A stretch of DNA of 64,000 bases from Streptomyces sp. AJS327 (GTDB lineage: Bacteria; Actinomycetota; Actinomycetes; Streptomycetales; Streptomycetaceae): assembly GCF_013450295.1 (NCBI RefSeq), contig NZ_SKBR01000001.1, positions 1,810,501 to 1,874,500 on the forward strand, given 5' to 3'. Each line of letters starts with the position of its first letter. Position 1 is the first letter of the stretch. The translations under genes were made by a program, and so were the position numbers. The notes below the pieces were generated by a model. It was not told the origin of the DNA and searched no databases. It worked only from the letters and a program-made list of their open reading frames with translations. This document shows, one piece after another, positions 28,462-38,284 of this stretch.

Positions 28462-28562
28462 GCCCACCGGGAGGCCGCCCGCGCCCCGGGGCTGGCGGAA
28501 GGCCACGGCGGCCGTCTGCGAAACTGACGCGGTCGCTGAAGACTGATCCGTAGGAGCATTTC

Positions 28563-28967
28563 GTGAGCAACGACAAGTCCGCCTCCGGCTTTCCCGGCGG
28601 AGAGAAGCCCGAGGTCGACTTTCCCGAGGGCGAGCCGCCGTCCGACCTGGAGGTGCAGGACCTCTGGGTGGGGGAGGGGCCCGAGGCGAAGGCCGGCGAC
28701 ACCGTCTCCGTGCACTACGTGGGCGTCTCCTTCTCCACCGGCGAGGAGTTCGACGCCAGCTGGAACCGTGGCAAGCCCCTGCAGTTCCAGCTCGGCGCGG
28801 GGCAGGTCATCCCGGGCTGGGACCGGGGCGTACAGGGCATGCGGGTGGGCGGGCGCCGTCGTCTGACCATCCCCGCCGACCTGGCCTACGGCGCGCAGGG
28901 TGCGGGTGGCGGGCGGATCAAGCCGCACGAGACCCTGATCTTCGTCTGCGACCTCGTCTCCGTCTGA
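28563..28967 (+). CDS. Cytosolic FKBP-type peptidyl-prolyl isomerase
   Basis: 134 aa, a single complete FKBP domain: VSVHYVGVSFSTGEEFDASW, QVIPGWDRGVQGMRVGGRRRL, IPADLAYG and ETLIFVCDLVSV. There is no signal peptide. The GTG at 28563 has AGGAG 6 nt upstream. It is followed by a strong terminator hairpin. Next to the lipoprotein FKBP, it forms a pair acting on either side of the membrane. Confidence 0.94.
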   Translation: MSNDKSASGFPGGEKPEVDFPEGEPPSDLEVQDLWVGEGPEAKAGDTVSVHYVGVSFSTGEEFDASWNRGKPLQFQLGAGQVIPGWDRGVQGMRVGGRRRLTIPADLAYGAQGAGGGRIKPHETLIFVCDLVSV

Positions 28968-28990
28968 CGCGCCAGCGTCGACGCGCACAT

Positions 28991-29022
28991 CGTGGGGCCC
29001 CACCGTCCGGTGGGGCCCCACG
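28991..29022 (+). terminator. Terminator hairpin after FKBP gene
   Basis: CGTGGGGCCCCACC (28991-29004) pairs perfectly with GGTGGGGCCCCACG (29009-29022), 14 bp with loop GTCC, 23 nt after the stop. Confidence 0.85.
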
Positions 29023-29192
29023 GCGTTCTCCGGACGGCGGGGCGCTCGCCCGGCGGACGCGGCGCGGCGGTGTGTCCGTGGTTCCGCGCGTGTGGTGCCG
29101 TGAGCAGCGGCTTTTGCCGGGGCGTCGGCTGGCGGTACGGTCATGGCCGGGCAGCAGCCCGAGTGGCGGCAGAAGAGAGGCACGAGGGACCC

Positions 29193-30191
29193 ATGGCGAT
29201 TGCCAAGGCCGAGCGGCTGATGAGTCTGGCGCTGTGCCTGTTGGGGGCCCGGCGCGCGCTCACCAAACGCGAACTGCGGTCCTCGATCGAGGCGTACGTC
29301 GAGGCGTTCGGGCCCGGCGGGCCACCGGCGGCCGGTGGGGACGACGCGTTCAGCCGCATGTTCGAGCGGGACAAGGACGACCTGCGCGAACTCGGGCTCG
29401 TCATCGACACGGTGGAGAACCTGGACGGCGAGGCCGGGTACCTCGCCCGCCGGGACAGCAACCGGCTCCCCCCGATCACGCTGGACGCCGCCGAGGCGGC
29501 GGCGCTGGACGCCGCGGCGCGGGTCTGGCAGCAGGCGCGGCTGGCCTCGGCGGCCAGCGGAGCCCTCCAGAAACTGCACGCCGCGGGCGGCATGCCGGAG
29601 GCCGAGGACGGCGCCGAACACGCGGAGCGGCTGCGGCTGTCCAGCCTGGAGCCGCACATCCCGGCCCGGGAGGCCGCCTTCGAACCCCTGATGCTCGCCT
29701 GCCGGGACCGCCGTCCGGTGATCTTCGACTACCGCAAGACGAACGCCGTCACCGCCGAGCGGCGCCAGGTGGAGCCGTGGGCGCTGGAGTGCTGGCGTGG
29801 GCACTGGTATCTGGCCGGGTTCGACCGGGACCGGGGCGCCGAGCGGGTGTTCCGGCTCTCCCGGATCACCGGCCGGGTGCGCTCCCGCGCGGGCGCCTTC
29901 ACCGCGCCGGTTCCCGACCAGGTGACCATCCGCCAGGTCGTGGAGCGCTGGTCGGGCGAGAGCGCGACGCGCAGCGCCCGCATCCGGCTGCGCGCCGGGG
30001 CCGGGTATCCGCTACGGGCCCGGGCCACCGCGGTGCGCGAGCTGGACGGCGGCTGGGAGGAGCTGGAGATCCCCTACGGCCACGGACTGGACGCCTGGCT
30101 GGTGGAGTTCGGCGCCGACGTGATCGTGCTGGAGCCCGCCGAGTTGCGGGCGGACGTGGTCGGCCGGCTGCGCGCCGTCGCCGAGGGATGA
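29193..30191 (+). CDS. pafB: WYL-domain transcriptional regulator PafB
   Basis: 332 aa. The N-terminal winged HTH (MSLALCLLGARRALTKRELR, about 10-60) precedes a WYL domain (about 175-250: VIFDYRKTNAVTAERRQVEPWALECWRGHWYLAGFDRDRG) and a C-terminal WCX domain. In mycobacteria PafB and PafC form a heterodimer that activates LexA-independent DNA damage genes. The ATG at 29193 has GAGGGA upstream. It ends 10 nt before pafC, forming an operon. Confidence 0.92.
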   Translation: MAIAKAERLMSLALCLLGARRALTKRELRSSIEAYVEAFGPGGPPAAGGDDAFSRMFERDKDDLRELGLVIDTVENLDGEAGYLARRDSNRLPPITLDAAEAAALDAAARVWQQARLASAASGALQKLHAAGGMPEAEDGAEHAERLRLSSLEPHIPAREAAFEPLMLACRDRRPVIFDYRKTNAVTAERRQVEPWALECWRGHWYLAGFDRDRGAERVFRLSRITGRVRSRAGAFTAPVPDQVTIRQVVERWSGESATRSARIRLRAGAGYPLRARATAVRELDGGWEELEIPYGHGLDAWLVEFGADVIVLEPAELRADVVGRLRAVAEG

Positions 30192-30201
30192 GGGACGGCA
30201 G

Positions 30202-31164
30202 ATGCCAGCGAACGCCATCGACCAGACCCGCCGCATGCTGTCGCTGGTCACCTACCTGCGGGACCGTCCGGGCGCCCGCGTCGAGGAGGTCGCGCGGGCC
30301 TTCGGGATCACCGTCGACCAGCTGATCTCCGACCTCGACGTGCTGCCGCTGTGCGGCACCAGCTTCCGGGGCGGCGACCTCCTGGAGATCGATACCGACG
30401 GTGAGCACATCTGGTGGCGCAACGCCGAGGCGCTGGGCAGCGACACCGCGACGCCGCTGCGCCTCGCGGCGGACGAGGCCACCGCCCTGCTGGTGGCGGC
30501 ACGCGCCGTGGCCACACTGCCCGGATTGCGGGAGGGCGATCGGGAGGCGCTGCAACGGGCGGTGGCGAAACTGGAGGCGGCGGCGGGGGAGAGCGCTGGC
30601 GCCAGCTCCCGGCTGTCGGTGACCTTCGAGGCCGAGGGCGGCGTGTTCGCGGACGTGGACCGCGCCATCACCGAGCGGCGCCGTCTGTGGCTCCGGTACT
30701 ACTCGCCCGCGCGGGACGAGCTGACCGAGCGGGAGGTCGACCCGATCCGGATGTTCGCCGTCGGCCACACCTACCTGGAGGCGTGGTGCCGTCTCTCGGA
30801 GGACCGCCGTACTTTCCGGCTCGACCGGGTCGCCGAGATCCGGCTGCTCGACGTGGCCTCCGACCCGCCTCCCGTCGAACCGCGGGACCTGAGCGCCGGG
30901 CTGGTGCAGCCCGCCGCCGAGGACCCCGAGGTGGTCGTGGAGGTGGGCCCCGGCGGCCGGTGGGTCGCCGAGTACTACCCGCACGACAGGGCCGAGGAGC
31001 TGCCGGACGGCGGTCTGCGGATCACGCTCCGCGCGCCCGATCCGGCCTCGCTGCGCCGCCTGGCGCTGCGGCTCGGGCCGGAGGGCCGGATAGCGAAGCC
31101 GGTGGAGCTGGCCGCGAGCGCCCGGGAGGCGGCCCGGGAGGCCCTCGCCGCGTACGGCGGCTGA
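30202..31164 (+). CDS. pafC: WYL-domain transcriptional regulator PafC
   Basis: 320 aa with the same layout as PafB: winged HTH (RRMLSLVTYLRDRPGARVEEVARAFGIT), WYL domain (about 150-215: RRLWLRYYSPARDELTEREVDPIRMF, TYLEAWCRLSEDRRTFRLDRV) and a WCX-type C-terminus. It is the presumed partner of PafB in the single-stranded-DNA-responsive regulator. The ATG at 30202 has GAGGGACGG upstream. Confidence 0.92.
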   Translation: MPANAIDQTRRMLSLVTYLRDRPGARVEEVARAFGITVDQLISDLDVLPLCGTSFRGGDLLEIDTDGEHIWWRNAEALGSDTATPLRLAADEATALLVAARAVATLPGLREGDREALQRAVAKLEAAAGESAGASSRLSVTFEAEGGVFADVDRAITERRRLWLRYYSPARDELTEREVDPIRMFAVGHTYLEAWCRLSEDRRTFRLDRVAEIRLLDVASDPPPVEPRDLSAGLVQPAAEDPEVVVEVGPGGRWVAEYYPHDRAEELPDGGLRITLRAPDPASLRRLALRLGPEGRIAKPVELAASAREAAREALAAYGG

Positions 31165-31271
31165 TGCCCGGACTCGCGCGCGCCGCCCCCGCGTCCGGCG
31201 GGCGCCCGGCCGTGCCGTGGCGGCCTGGTCCGCCCCCGGGCGGGCCGGGTGGCGGACGGTAGGCTCGGCGC

Positions 31272-31502
31272 ATGCTCTGGCCGATGTTCTTCCTCTCCCT
31301 CGCCTTCGCCGGAATCGCGGTGCTCGGTGTGCTCGCCGTACGGGTCGGGCTGGAGGTGCGGCGCTTCTCGCGCGCGGTGGGGGACAGCTCGGAGCGCATC
31401 GCGCGCGCGGCGGAGAACCTGGAGCGGGCGGCGGCGCCGCTGGCCGGCCGCGCCGGGCGCACGGCCGGCGGGCCCCGTGAGGACGGCGAAAACCCCGGTT
31501 GA
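31272..31502 (+). CDS. Small membrane protein
   Basis: 76 aa, unrecognised. One N-terminal transmembrane helix (MFFLSLAFAGIAVLGVLAV) is followed by a heptad-like amphipathic stretch (FSRAVGDSSERIARAAENLERA) and a short Gly/Pro tail, similar in design to DUF948-type proteins. The ATG at 31272 is 6 nt after TAGGCT (31260-31265), indicating a leaderless transcript. Position between pafC and tatA. Confidence 0.65.
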   Translation: MLWPMFFLSLAFAGIAVLGVLAVRVGLEVRRFSRAVGDSSERIARAAENLERAAAPLAGRAGRTAGGPREDGENPG

Positions 31503-31695
31503 CGCACCCTGCTGCGCGACGCGCCCGCGCGGTACGCTCGGGGATGCTGCGCGGGCGCCATTCGCCGTATGCCCAGGGATTGCCGAGCGTTACCTCCCCG
31601 GGGTTACGATCGCTCGCAGTACGGCCCTTGACGCAGCCCGTCCGATTCATACGGCAGGCAAGGAACACGCCGCCCCGGCGAGAAGGTAGTGGCAC

Positions 31696-31998
31696 ATGAT
31701 CGGCAATCTGAAGCCCCTGGAGATCGTTCTGATCATCCTGGTCATCCTGCTGCTGTTCGGCGCCAAGAAGCTTCCTGACATGGCGCGTTCGCTTGGCAAG
31801 TCCGCTCGCATCCTCAAGAGCGAGGCCAAGCAGATGAAGAAGGACGGTGGCGACGGCGGCGGCAGCGGTGGCTCCGAGGCGGGCGGCTCGGGCAACTCGG
31901 CCGACTCCTCCTCGGCTCCGCGGACCATCCAGGCGGCCCCCGGTGAGGTCAGCGACGCGCGTCCGGTGGGTGAGACACAGGAGCCGAAGCGGAGCTGA
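31696..31998 (+). CDS. tatA: Sec-independent translocase subunit TatA
   Basis: 100 aa. One membrane helix ([27 protein letters not shown], carrying the FGxKKLPD hinge), an amphipathic helix with Lys/Ser residues, and a low-complexity hydrophilic Gly/Ser tail. It forms the twin-arginine export pore with TatC. The ATG at 31696 has GAGAAGG upstream. It is followed 47 nt later by tatC. TACGCT at 31532-31537 is a possible -10. Confidence 0.95.
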   Translation: MIGNLKPLEIVLIILVILLLFGAKKLPDMARSLGKSARILKSEAKQMKKDGGDGGGSGGSEAGGSGNSADSSSAPRTIQAAPGEVSDARPVGETQEPKRS

Positions 31999-32045
31999 TC
32001 CGCTCCTCCCCACCGAACCGACCCTTCTGACATCCGGGAAAAGAG

Positions 32046-33020
32046 TTGCTCAAGTCCGCCCGTAAACAGGGTAAGCAGCAGCGGAGGGATCCCGAGGGGC
32101 GGATGCCTCTGGCTGACCATCTACGGGAGCTGCGCAACCGCCTGATGAAGTCGGTGCTGGCGATCCTCGTCGTCACCATCGTGGCGATGTTCTACTACCA
32201 GCAGATCGCCGACTTCCTCACCGATCCCGTCCGGGAGTCCGTCGGGTGCACCGAGGGTTTCGGCCAGACGGCGAAGGAGGGGGAGACCTGCGCCGAGATC
32301 ACCATCAACGGCCTGATCGCGCCCTTCACCATCATGCTGAAGGTCGCCCTCACGACCGGTGTGGTGCTCGCGTCGCCGATCTGGCTGTGGCAGCTGTGGG
32401 GCTTCCTCGCCCCCGGCCTGCACCAGCACGAGAAGAAGTACGCGCGGATGTTCGTCGGCACCGGAGTGCCGCTCTTCCTCGCGGGCGCCTACCTCGCCTA
32501 CCTGGTGCTGCCGATGGCGGCGAAGACGCTGCTGGACTTCAGCCCGGAGGGCACCGGGAACCTGATCCCGCTCGACAACTTCCTGGACATCGTCACCCGC
32601 CTGGTGATCGTCTTCGGGCTCGCCTTCGAGCTGCCGCTGCTGCTGGTGATGCTGAACCTCGGCGGCGTCGTCACCGGGAAGCGGCTGCTCGGCTGGTGGC
32701 GGGCGATGGTCCTGTGCATCACCGTCTTCTCGGCCGTCGCCACCCCCACCGGCGACCCGTTGACCATGCTCGCGCTGGCCGCGCCCATCGTGCTGCTGTA
32801 CTTCGCCGCGGTCGGCATCTCCCTGTTCAACGACCGTAGGCGGCGGCGGAACAACCCGTACTCCGGGCTGGACGACGACGAAGCCGCGCCGCTGGACCAC
32901 CAGCCGGAGTCGATCTCGACGAGTGACGGCATCCCGGGACCGCGTCCGCTCTCCGACAACGGCGACGGCCCGGACGGGTCCGGACCGGATCGCCGGAACG
33001 GCTACGGCGACGCCACCTGA
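32046..33020 (+). CDS. tatC: Sec-independent translocase subunit TatC
   Basis: 324 aa with six membrane helices. The signature MPLADHLRELRNRLMKSV is at residues 20-37, and WQLWGFLAPGLHQHEKKYA forms the conserved first periplasmic/cytoplasmic region that reads twin-arginine signals. The TTG at 32046 was chosen because the reading starts with MLKSARKQ-type sequence and GGGAAAAG lies just upstream; an ATG at 32103 would remove only the N-terminal tail. The C-terminal 60 residues are hydrophilic and disordered. Confidence 0.95.
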   Translation: MLKSARKQGKQQRRDPEGRMPLADHLRELRNRLMKSVLAILVVTIVAMFYYQQIADFLTDPVRESVGCTEGFGQTAKEGETCAEITINGLIAPFTIMLKVALTTGVVLASPIWLWQLWGFLAPGLHQHEKKYARMFVGTGVPLFLAGAYLAYLVLPMAAKTLLDFSPEGTGNLIPLDNFLDIVTRLVIVFGLAFELPLLLVMLNLGGVVTGKRLLGWWRAMVLCITVFSAVATPTGDPLTMLALAAPIVLLYFAAVGISLFNDRRRRRNNPYSGLDDDEAAPLDHQPESISTSDGIPGPRPLSDNGDGPDGSGPDRRNGYGDAT

Positions 33021-33038
33021 GCCGGTAGTCTCCGCCCC

Positions 33039-33965
33039 GTGACCAGCGAGATCACACTATTCGTCAATCCTTCCGCAGGTCGTGGCCGGGGCGCGCACGC
33101 GGCGCAGCCCGCCGCCTCCGCGCTGCGGCACGCGGGCTTCGCCGTGCGCACCGTCGTCGGCGACGGCGCCGAGGACGCCCTGTGCCGGGCGCGGGAGGCC
33201 GTCGCCGCGGGCACCGGGGCCCTGGTCGCCGTGGGCGGCGACGGGATGGTCTCCCTCGCTCTCCAGGCCGTCGCGGGCACCGACATCCCGCTCGGGATCG
33301 TCGCCGTCGGCACCGGGAACGACATCGCCCGGGCCACGGGCCTGCCGATCCGCGAACCGGCCGGGGCGGCCAGGCTGGTGGCGGAGGCGCTGAAGGCGGG
33401 CCACCACCGGCCCCTCGACCTGGGGCGGGCCGGGGAGCGATGGTTCGGCTCGGTGCTGGCCTCGGGCTTCGACTCCCGGGTCAACGACCGGGGCAACCGG
33501 ATGCGGTGGCCCAGCGGGAGGCTCAAGTACGACCTCGCGATGCTCGCCGAGCTGGCCGCCTTCCGCCCCATCCCGTACCGCATCACGCTGGACGACGGGC
33601 CGCCCCTGGAGACCGAGGCGACGCTCGTCGCGGTCGGTAACGGCAGCTCCTACGGCGGCGGGATGCGCATCTGCTCCGACGCGCTGATGGATGACGGGCT
33701 CTTCGACCTGACCGTGGTGGGCCGGTGCAGCCGGGCCACGCTGCTGCGGGTCTTTCCCCGGGTCTACAAGGGCACCCACCTCAGCCACCCCGTCGTCTCG
33801 ACCTACCGGGCGCGGCGGGTCCGGCTGGAGATCGCACCACCCGGTGGGCCGGTCACCGGTTACGCGGACGGTGAACCCCTGGGACCGCTGCCGCTGACGG
33901 CCGAGACGGTGCCCGGCGCGGTGCGGCTGCTGACCTCAGGGCCCCGGGAGCCGGACGGAGCCTGA
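33039..33965 (+). CDS. Diacylglycerol/lipid kinase family protein
   Basis: 308 aa. The DAGK catalytic domain has LFVNPSAGRGRGA at residues 6-18, the nucleotide motif VAVGGDGMVS near 64, and GIVAVGTGNDIAR near 86. LDLGRAGERWFGSVLASGFDSRVN follows. It resembles DgkB, which recycles diacylglycerol to phosphatidic acid, but sphingosine- or other lipid-kinase specificity cannot be excluded. The GTG at 33039 is 7 nt after TAGTCT (33026-33031), a leaderless arrangement, 18 nt after tatC. Confidence 0.88.
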   Translation: MTSEITLFVNPSAGRGRGAHAAQPAASALRHAGFAVRTVVGDGAEDALCRAREAVAAGTGALVAVGGDGMVSLALQAVAGTDIPLGIVAVGTGNDIARATGLPIREPAGAARLVAEALKAGHHRPLDLGRAGERWFGSVLASGFDSRVNDRGNRMRWPSGRLKYDLAMLAELAAFRPIPYRITLDDGPPLETEATLVAVGNGSSYGGGMRICSDALMDDGLFDLTVVGRCSRATLLRVFPRVYKGTHLSHPVVSTYRARRVRLEIAPPGGPVTGYADGEPLGPLPLTAETVPGAVRLLTSGPREPDGA

Positions 33966-34109
33966 GCCGGGGCCGCCGGGCGCGGCCCGGGGGCAGGCCC
34001 CGAGCGAGCCGCCGGTCACGGTGGGTGAACGGGCCGCCGGGCGGTGCGGGCCGTGACCCGGTAAAGATCGTGAGCGGTGTCGGGGGTGGCCGGTAGGCTC
34101 GACAGCACG

Positions 34110-36920
34110 ATGACCGAGGACCTGTCTCCCGCACAGCGGTACTCGGCGGCGATGCGGCGCGCCGCCGACGAGGCCACCGCGCTCGCCCCGTTCCGCGATC
34201 TGTACGACTTCGAACTGGACGCCTTCCAGATCGACGCGTGCCAAGCCCTCGAAGCCGGGAAGGGGGTGCTGGTCGCGGCTCCGACCGGCTCCGGAAAGAC
34301 GATCGTCGGCGAGTTCGCCGTGCACCTGGCCCTCACCCAGGGCCGTAAGTGCTTCTACACCACCCCGATCAAGGCGCTGTCGAACCAGAAGTTCGCGGAC
34401 CTCTCCCGGCGCTACGGCGCCTCCAGAGTGGGCCTGCTGACCGGCGACAACAGCGTGAACGCCGGGGCACCGGTGGTCGTCATGACGACTGAGGTGCTGC
34501 GGAACATGCTCTACGCGGGCTCTCCCGCGCTGGACGGCCTGGGTCACGTGGTGATGGACGAGGTGCACTACCTCTCCGACCGGTTCCGGGGCGCGGTCTG
34601 GGAGGAGGTCATCATCCACCTCCCCGAGTCCGTCACCCTCGTCTCCCTCTCGGCCACCGTCTCCAACGCCGAGGAGTTCGGGGACTGGCTGGACACCGTC
34701 CGGGGCGACACCCAGGTGATCGTCTCGGAACACCGTCCGGTACCGCTCTGGCAGCACGTGCTCGCCGGGCGGCGGCTCTACGACCTGTACGAGGAGAAGG
34801 GCGACAAGCGCGAGGTCAACCCGGATCTCGTGCGGATGGCCCGGATGGAGAACAGCGCGCGCGGAGGGGGCCGCCCACGCGACCGCAGGCGCGGGGCCCG
34901 GCGGGAGGCCGACCGGGAGCGCGAGCGGCGGCAGCGCACGCGGGTGTGGACCCCGGGCCGCCCCGAGGTCATCGACCGGCTGGACGCCGAGGGCCTGCTC
35001 CCGGCGATCACGTTCATCTTTAGCCGGGTCGGCTGCGAGGCGGCCGTGCAGCAGTGCCTGGCGGCCGGGGTGCGGCTGAACGACAACGCGGCCCGTGCCC
35101 GGGTGCGGGAGGTCGTGGAGCGCCGTACCGCCGAGATCCCGGACGAGGACCTGCACGTGCTCGGCTACTTCGAGTGGCTGGAGGGGCTGGAACGGGGGGT
35201 CGCCGCGCACCACGCGGGGATGCTGCCGACCTTCAAGGAGGTCGTCGAGGAGCTGTTCGTCGCCGGACTGGTCAAGGCGGTCTTCGCTACCGAGACCCTG
35301 GCGCTGGGGATCAACATGCCCGCTCGCTCGGTGGTGCTGGAGAAGCTCGTCAAGTGGAACGGCGAGCAGCACGCGGACATCACCCCGGGGGAGTTCACCC
35401 AGCTCACCGGTCGGGCCGGGCGGCGCGGCATCGACGTCGAGGGGCACGCCGTGGTGCTGTGGCAGCGCGGTATGGACCCGGGCGCGCTGGCGGGTCTGGC
35501 CGGGGCCCGCACCTACCCCCTGCGCTCCTCCTTCAAGCCGTCGTACAACATGGCGGTCAACCTGGTCGCGCAGTTCGGGCGGCACCGTTCCCGGGAGCTG
35601 CTGGAGACCTCGTTCGCCCAGTTCCAGGCGGACCGCTCGGTGGTCGGCATCTCGCGGCAGGTGCGGAAGAACGAGGAGGGCCTGGAGGGCTACCGCGCCG
35701 CCATGACCTGCCACCTCGGCGACTTCGAGGAGTACTCACGGCTGCGCCGTGACCTCAAGGACCGTGAGACGGAGCTGGCCAAGCAGGGGCAGGCGCAGCG
35801 CAGGGCGCGGGCGGCGACCGCGCTGGAGCAGCTGCGCCCCGGGGACGTCATCCACGTGCCGACGGGGAAGTTCGCCGGGCTCGCCCTGGTTCTCGACCCG
35901 GGGCTGGGTGGCGGCCGGGGCGGTCACCCGCGCGGCGCGGAGTCCTTCCCGGAGGGGCCGCGGCCGCTGGTGCTCACCGCGCAGCGGCAGGTGAAGCGAC
36001 TCGGGGCGATCGACTTCCCGGTGCCGGTGGAGCCGCTGGACCGGATGCGGATCCCGAAGACGTTCAACGCGCGCAGCCCGCAGTCCCGGCGCGATCTGGC
36101 GTCGGCGCTGCGCACCCGGGCGGGGCACCTGACGCCGCCGAGGCACCGCAAGGAGCGCTCGGCCGCCGCGGACGACGAGCGGATCGTGCGGCTGCGCGAG
36201 GAGATCCGGCGGCACCCCTGCCACGGGTGCGACGAGCGGGAGGACCACGCCCGGTGGGCGGAGCGCTACCAGCGGCTCCGGCGGGACACCCGGCAGCTGG
36301 AGCGCCGGATCGAGGGGCGTACGAACACCATCGCGCGCACCTTCGACCGCGTCTACGCCCTGCTGTCCGACCTCGGCTACCTGAGCGGCGACCAGGTCAC
36401 CGAGGACGGTCGGGTGCTGGCCCGGCTCTACGGCGAGCTGGATCTGCTGGCCTCCGAGTGCCTGCGCGAGGGTGTCTGGGAGGGCCTGCCGCCCGCCGAA
36501 CTCGCCGCCTGCGTCTCGGCGTTGGTTTTCGAGTCGCGTTCGGCGGACGAGGCGCTGCCGCCCAAGCTCCCGAACGGCCGGGCGCACACCGCGCTCAACG
36601 AGATGGTGCGGATCTGGGGGCGGCTGGAGGCGCTGGAGGAGCGGCACGGCATCCACCAGGCGGAGGGCGTCGGCCAGCGCGAGCCGGACCTCGGCTTCGC
36701 CTGGGCGGCCTACCGCTGGGCGGAGGGGCACGGGCTGGACGCGGTGCTGCGCGAGGCGGACATGCCCGCCGGGGACTTCGTCCGCTGGTGTAAGCAGGTC
36801 ATCGACGTGCTGGGACAGCTCTCGGCGGCCGGGCCGGAGGGCGGCACCGTGGCGCGGAGCGCGCGCCGGGCGACGGACGCCATGTTGCGCGGGGTGGTCG
36901 CCTACACCAGCGTCGGCTGA
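34110..36920 (+). CDS. helY: Ski2/MTR4-like DExH RNA helicase (HelY type)
   Basis: 936 aa. Walker A AAPTGSGKTIVGEFAV is near 57, then TTPIKALSNQKF, the VMDEVHYLSDRFRG DEVH box near 150, SATVSNAEEFGDWL, FSRVGCEAAVQQC, ATETLALGINMPARSVV and TGRAGRRGID. A C-terminal DSHCT-like helical domain follows (about 770-936). It probably unwinds structured RNA in turnover. A charged Arg-rich insert (about 250-280) lies between the two RecA lobes. The ATG at 34110 is 10 nt after TAGGCT (34094-34099). Confidence 0.92.
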   Translation: MTEDLSPAQRYSAAMRRAADEATALAPFRDLYDFELDAFQIDACQALEAGKGVLVAAPTGSGKTIVGEFAVHLALTQGRKCFYTTPIKALSNQKFADLSRRYGASRVGLLTGDNSVNAGAPVVVMTTEVLRNMLYAGSPALDGLGHVVMDEVHYLSDRFRGAVWEEVIIHLPESVTLVSLSATVSNAEEFGDWLDTVRGDTQVIVSEHRPVPLWQHVLAGRRLYDLYEEKGDKREVNPDLVRMARMENSARGGGRPRDRRRGARREADRERERRQRTRVWTPGRPEVIDRLDAEGLLPAITFIFSRVGCEAAVQQCLAAGVRLNDNAARARVREVVERRTAEIPDEDLHVLGYFEWLEGLERGVAAHHAGMLPTFKEVVEELFVAGLVKAVFATETLALGINMPARSVVLEKLVKWNGEQHADITPGEFTQLTGRAGRRGIDVEGHAVVLWQRGMDPGALAGLAGARTYPLRSSFKPSYNMAVNLVAQFGRHRSRELLETSFAQFQADRSVVGISRQVRKNEEGLEGYRAAMTCHLGDFEEYSRLRRDLKDRETELAKQGQAQRRARAATALEQLRPGDVIHVPTGKFAGLALVLDPGLGGGRGGHPRGAESFPEGPRPLVLTAQRQVKRLGAIDFPVPVEPLDRMRIPKTFNARSPQSRRDLASALRTRAGHLTPPRHRKERSAAADDERIVRLREEIRRHPCHGCDEREDHARWAERYQRLRRDTRQLERRIEGRTNTIARTFDRVYALLSDLGYLSGDQVTEDGRVLARLYGELDLLASECLREGVWEGLPPAELAACVSALVFESRSADEALPPKLPNGRAHTALNEMVRIWGRLEALEERHGIHQAEGVGQREPDLGFAWAAYRWAEGHGLDAVLREADMPAGDFVRWCKQVIDVLGQLSAAGPEGGTVARSARRATDAMLRGVVAYTSVG

Positions 36921-37072
36921 TCCGCGCCCGGTGTTCCCGGAGCCGGAGGGCGGTCGGGGCGGGTGCGGCGCGTGGGGGAGGGAGTTCTTCTCCCGGTGGG
37001 CCGGGCGGCGTTGACCTCTCCCGGGGGTGGCGGGATGTTGTGCGGGTATCCGCCCCCGGACGGGAGGTACCC

Positions 37073-38284
37073 GTGCGCCGACACGTCGTCAGTCCCCGGT
37101 TCCGTCCCCGGCCGTTCCGTGTGAGGAACCGGCTGGGCCGAGCGTTCCGTGCCGTGCTCGCCCTCGCCGCCGTCGCGGCGCTGTCCTCGGCCACGCCGCC
37201 GGAGCGGCGCGGCTCGCCCGGTGACCCGGCGGGCGCGCTGCGGCTCAACCAGATCCAGGCGATGGCCACGCACAACAGCTACCACCGCGAGGTGTCCTTC
37301 GACGAGCAGCGGCTGATGGGGAAGCTGGACCCGAACTTCCGCACGCTGCTCTACAGCCACGCCGGGCTGCCCACGCAGTACGAGCGGCAGCGCATCCGCG
37401 GTATCGAGCTGGACGTCTTCCCCGACCCGGAGGGTGGCCTCTACGCGAAGCCGCTGATCCGGCGGGAGGCCGGGCTGCCGCCGCTCCGGGATCCGGCGTG
37501 GCGGAAGCCGGGGTTCAAGGTGCTGCACTGGGCCGACTTCGACTACAACACCAGCTGTGTGACGCTCAGAAGCTGTCTGCGGCAGGTCAGGACGTGGTCG
37601 GAGCGGCGGCCGGGGCACGTCACCGCGCCGGTCCTGCTGGAGCTGAAGCGGACCGACCCGCGTCTGGAGGCGCGCGGCGGGGCGAAGAGCCCGCCGTGGG
37701 ACACGGCGACGCTGGACGCGCTGGACCGGGAGATCCGCGCGGTCTTCCCCGAGGAGGCGCTGCTCACCCCCGATGACGTCCGGCGGAAGGGCGGCACGCT
37801 GGAGGAGTCGGTGCTGCGACACGGCTGGCCGCGGGTCGCCGCCACCCGAGGCCAGGTGATGTTCCTGATGGACAACGACGACCCGGTGATCCAGGACGCC
37901 TACCGGGCCGGTGGCAGGGAGAGCCTCCAGGGCCGGGTGCTGTTCACCGACTCCGAACCGGGGCGCGCGGACGCCGCGTTCATGAAGGTCAACGATCCGA
38001 CCGGCGGGAACAAGGCGGTCATCCAGGACCTGGTGTCCCGGGGCTACTTCGTCCGCACCCGCTCGGACGTGCCGCTGGACCAGGCGTCCAGCGGGGACAC
38101 GGCGATGCTGCGGAACGCGCTGGACTCCGGCGCCCAGATGGTGAGCACGGACTTCCCGGTGCCGGGGCTGGCGGCCCGCCATGGCAGTGACTACGTGGCG
38201 GAGCTGCCCGGCGGCGGGGTGGTCCGCTGCAACACCGTCACCCTGCCGGCGCCGGACTGCCCGGACCGTCGGCTGGAGCCGTGA
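37073..38284 (+). CDS. Secreted Ca2+-dependent PI-PLC-like phosphodiesterase
   Basis: 403 aa. After a basic N-terminus and hydrophobic segment (FRAVLALAAVAALSSA), the catalytic TIM-barrel starts with LNQIQAMATHNSYHREV (first catalytic His), GIELDVFPDPEGG, and GFKVLHWADFDYNTSC (second His). PVLLELKRTDPR and VMFLMDNDDPV follow. This matches the bacterial phosphoinositide phospholipase C, Ca2+-dependent family. The true substrate in this organism is unknown. The GTG at 37073 has GGGAGG 6 nt upstream. Its 3' end overlaps the convergent SIP gene by 47 nt. Confidence 0.85.
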   Translation: MRRHVVSPRFRPRPFRVRNRLGRAFRAVLALAAVAALSSATPPERRGSPGDPAGALRLNQIQAMATHNSYHREVSFDEQRLMGKLDPNFRTLLYSHAGLPTQYERQRIRGIELDVFPDPEGGLYAKPLIRREAGLPPLRDPAWRKPGFKVLHWADFDYNTSCVTLRSCLRQVRTWSERRPGHVTAPVLLELKRTDPRLEARGGAKSPPWDTATLDALDREIRAVFPEEALLTPDDVRRKGGTLEESVLRHGWPRVAATRGQVMFLMDNDDPVIQDAYRAGGRESLQGRVLFTDSEPGRADAAFMKVNDPTGGNKAVIQDLVSRGYFVRTRSDVPLDQASSGDTAMLRNALDSGAQMVSTDFPVPGLAARHGSDYVAELPGGGVVRCNTVTLPAPDCPDRRLEP

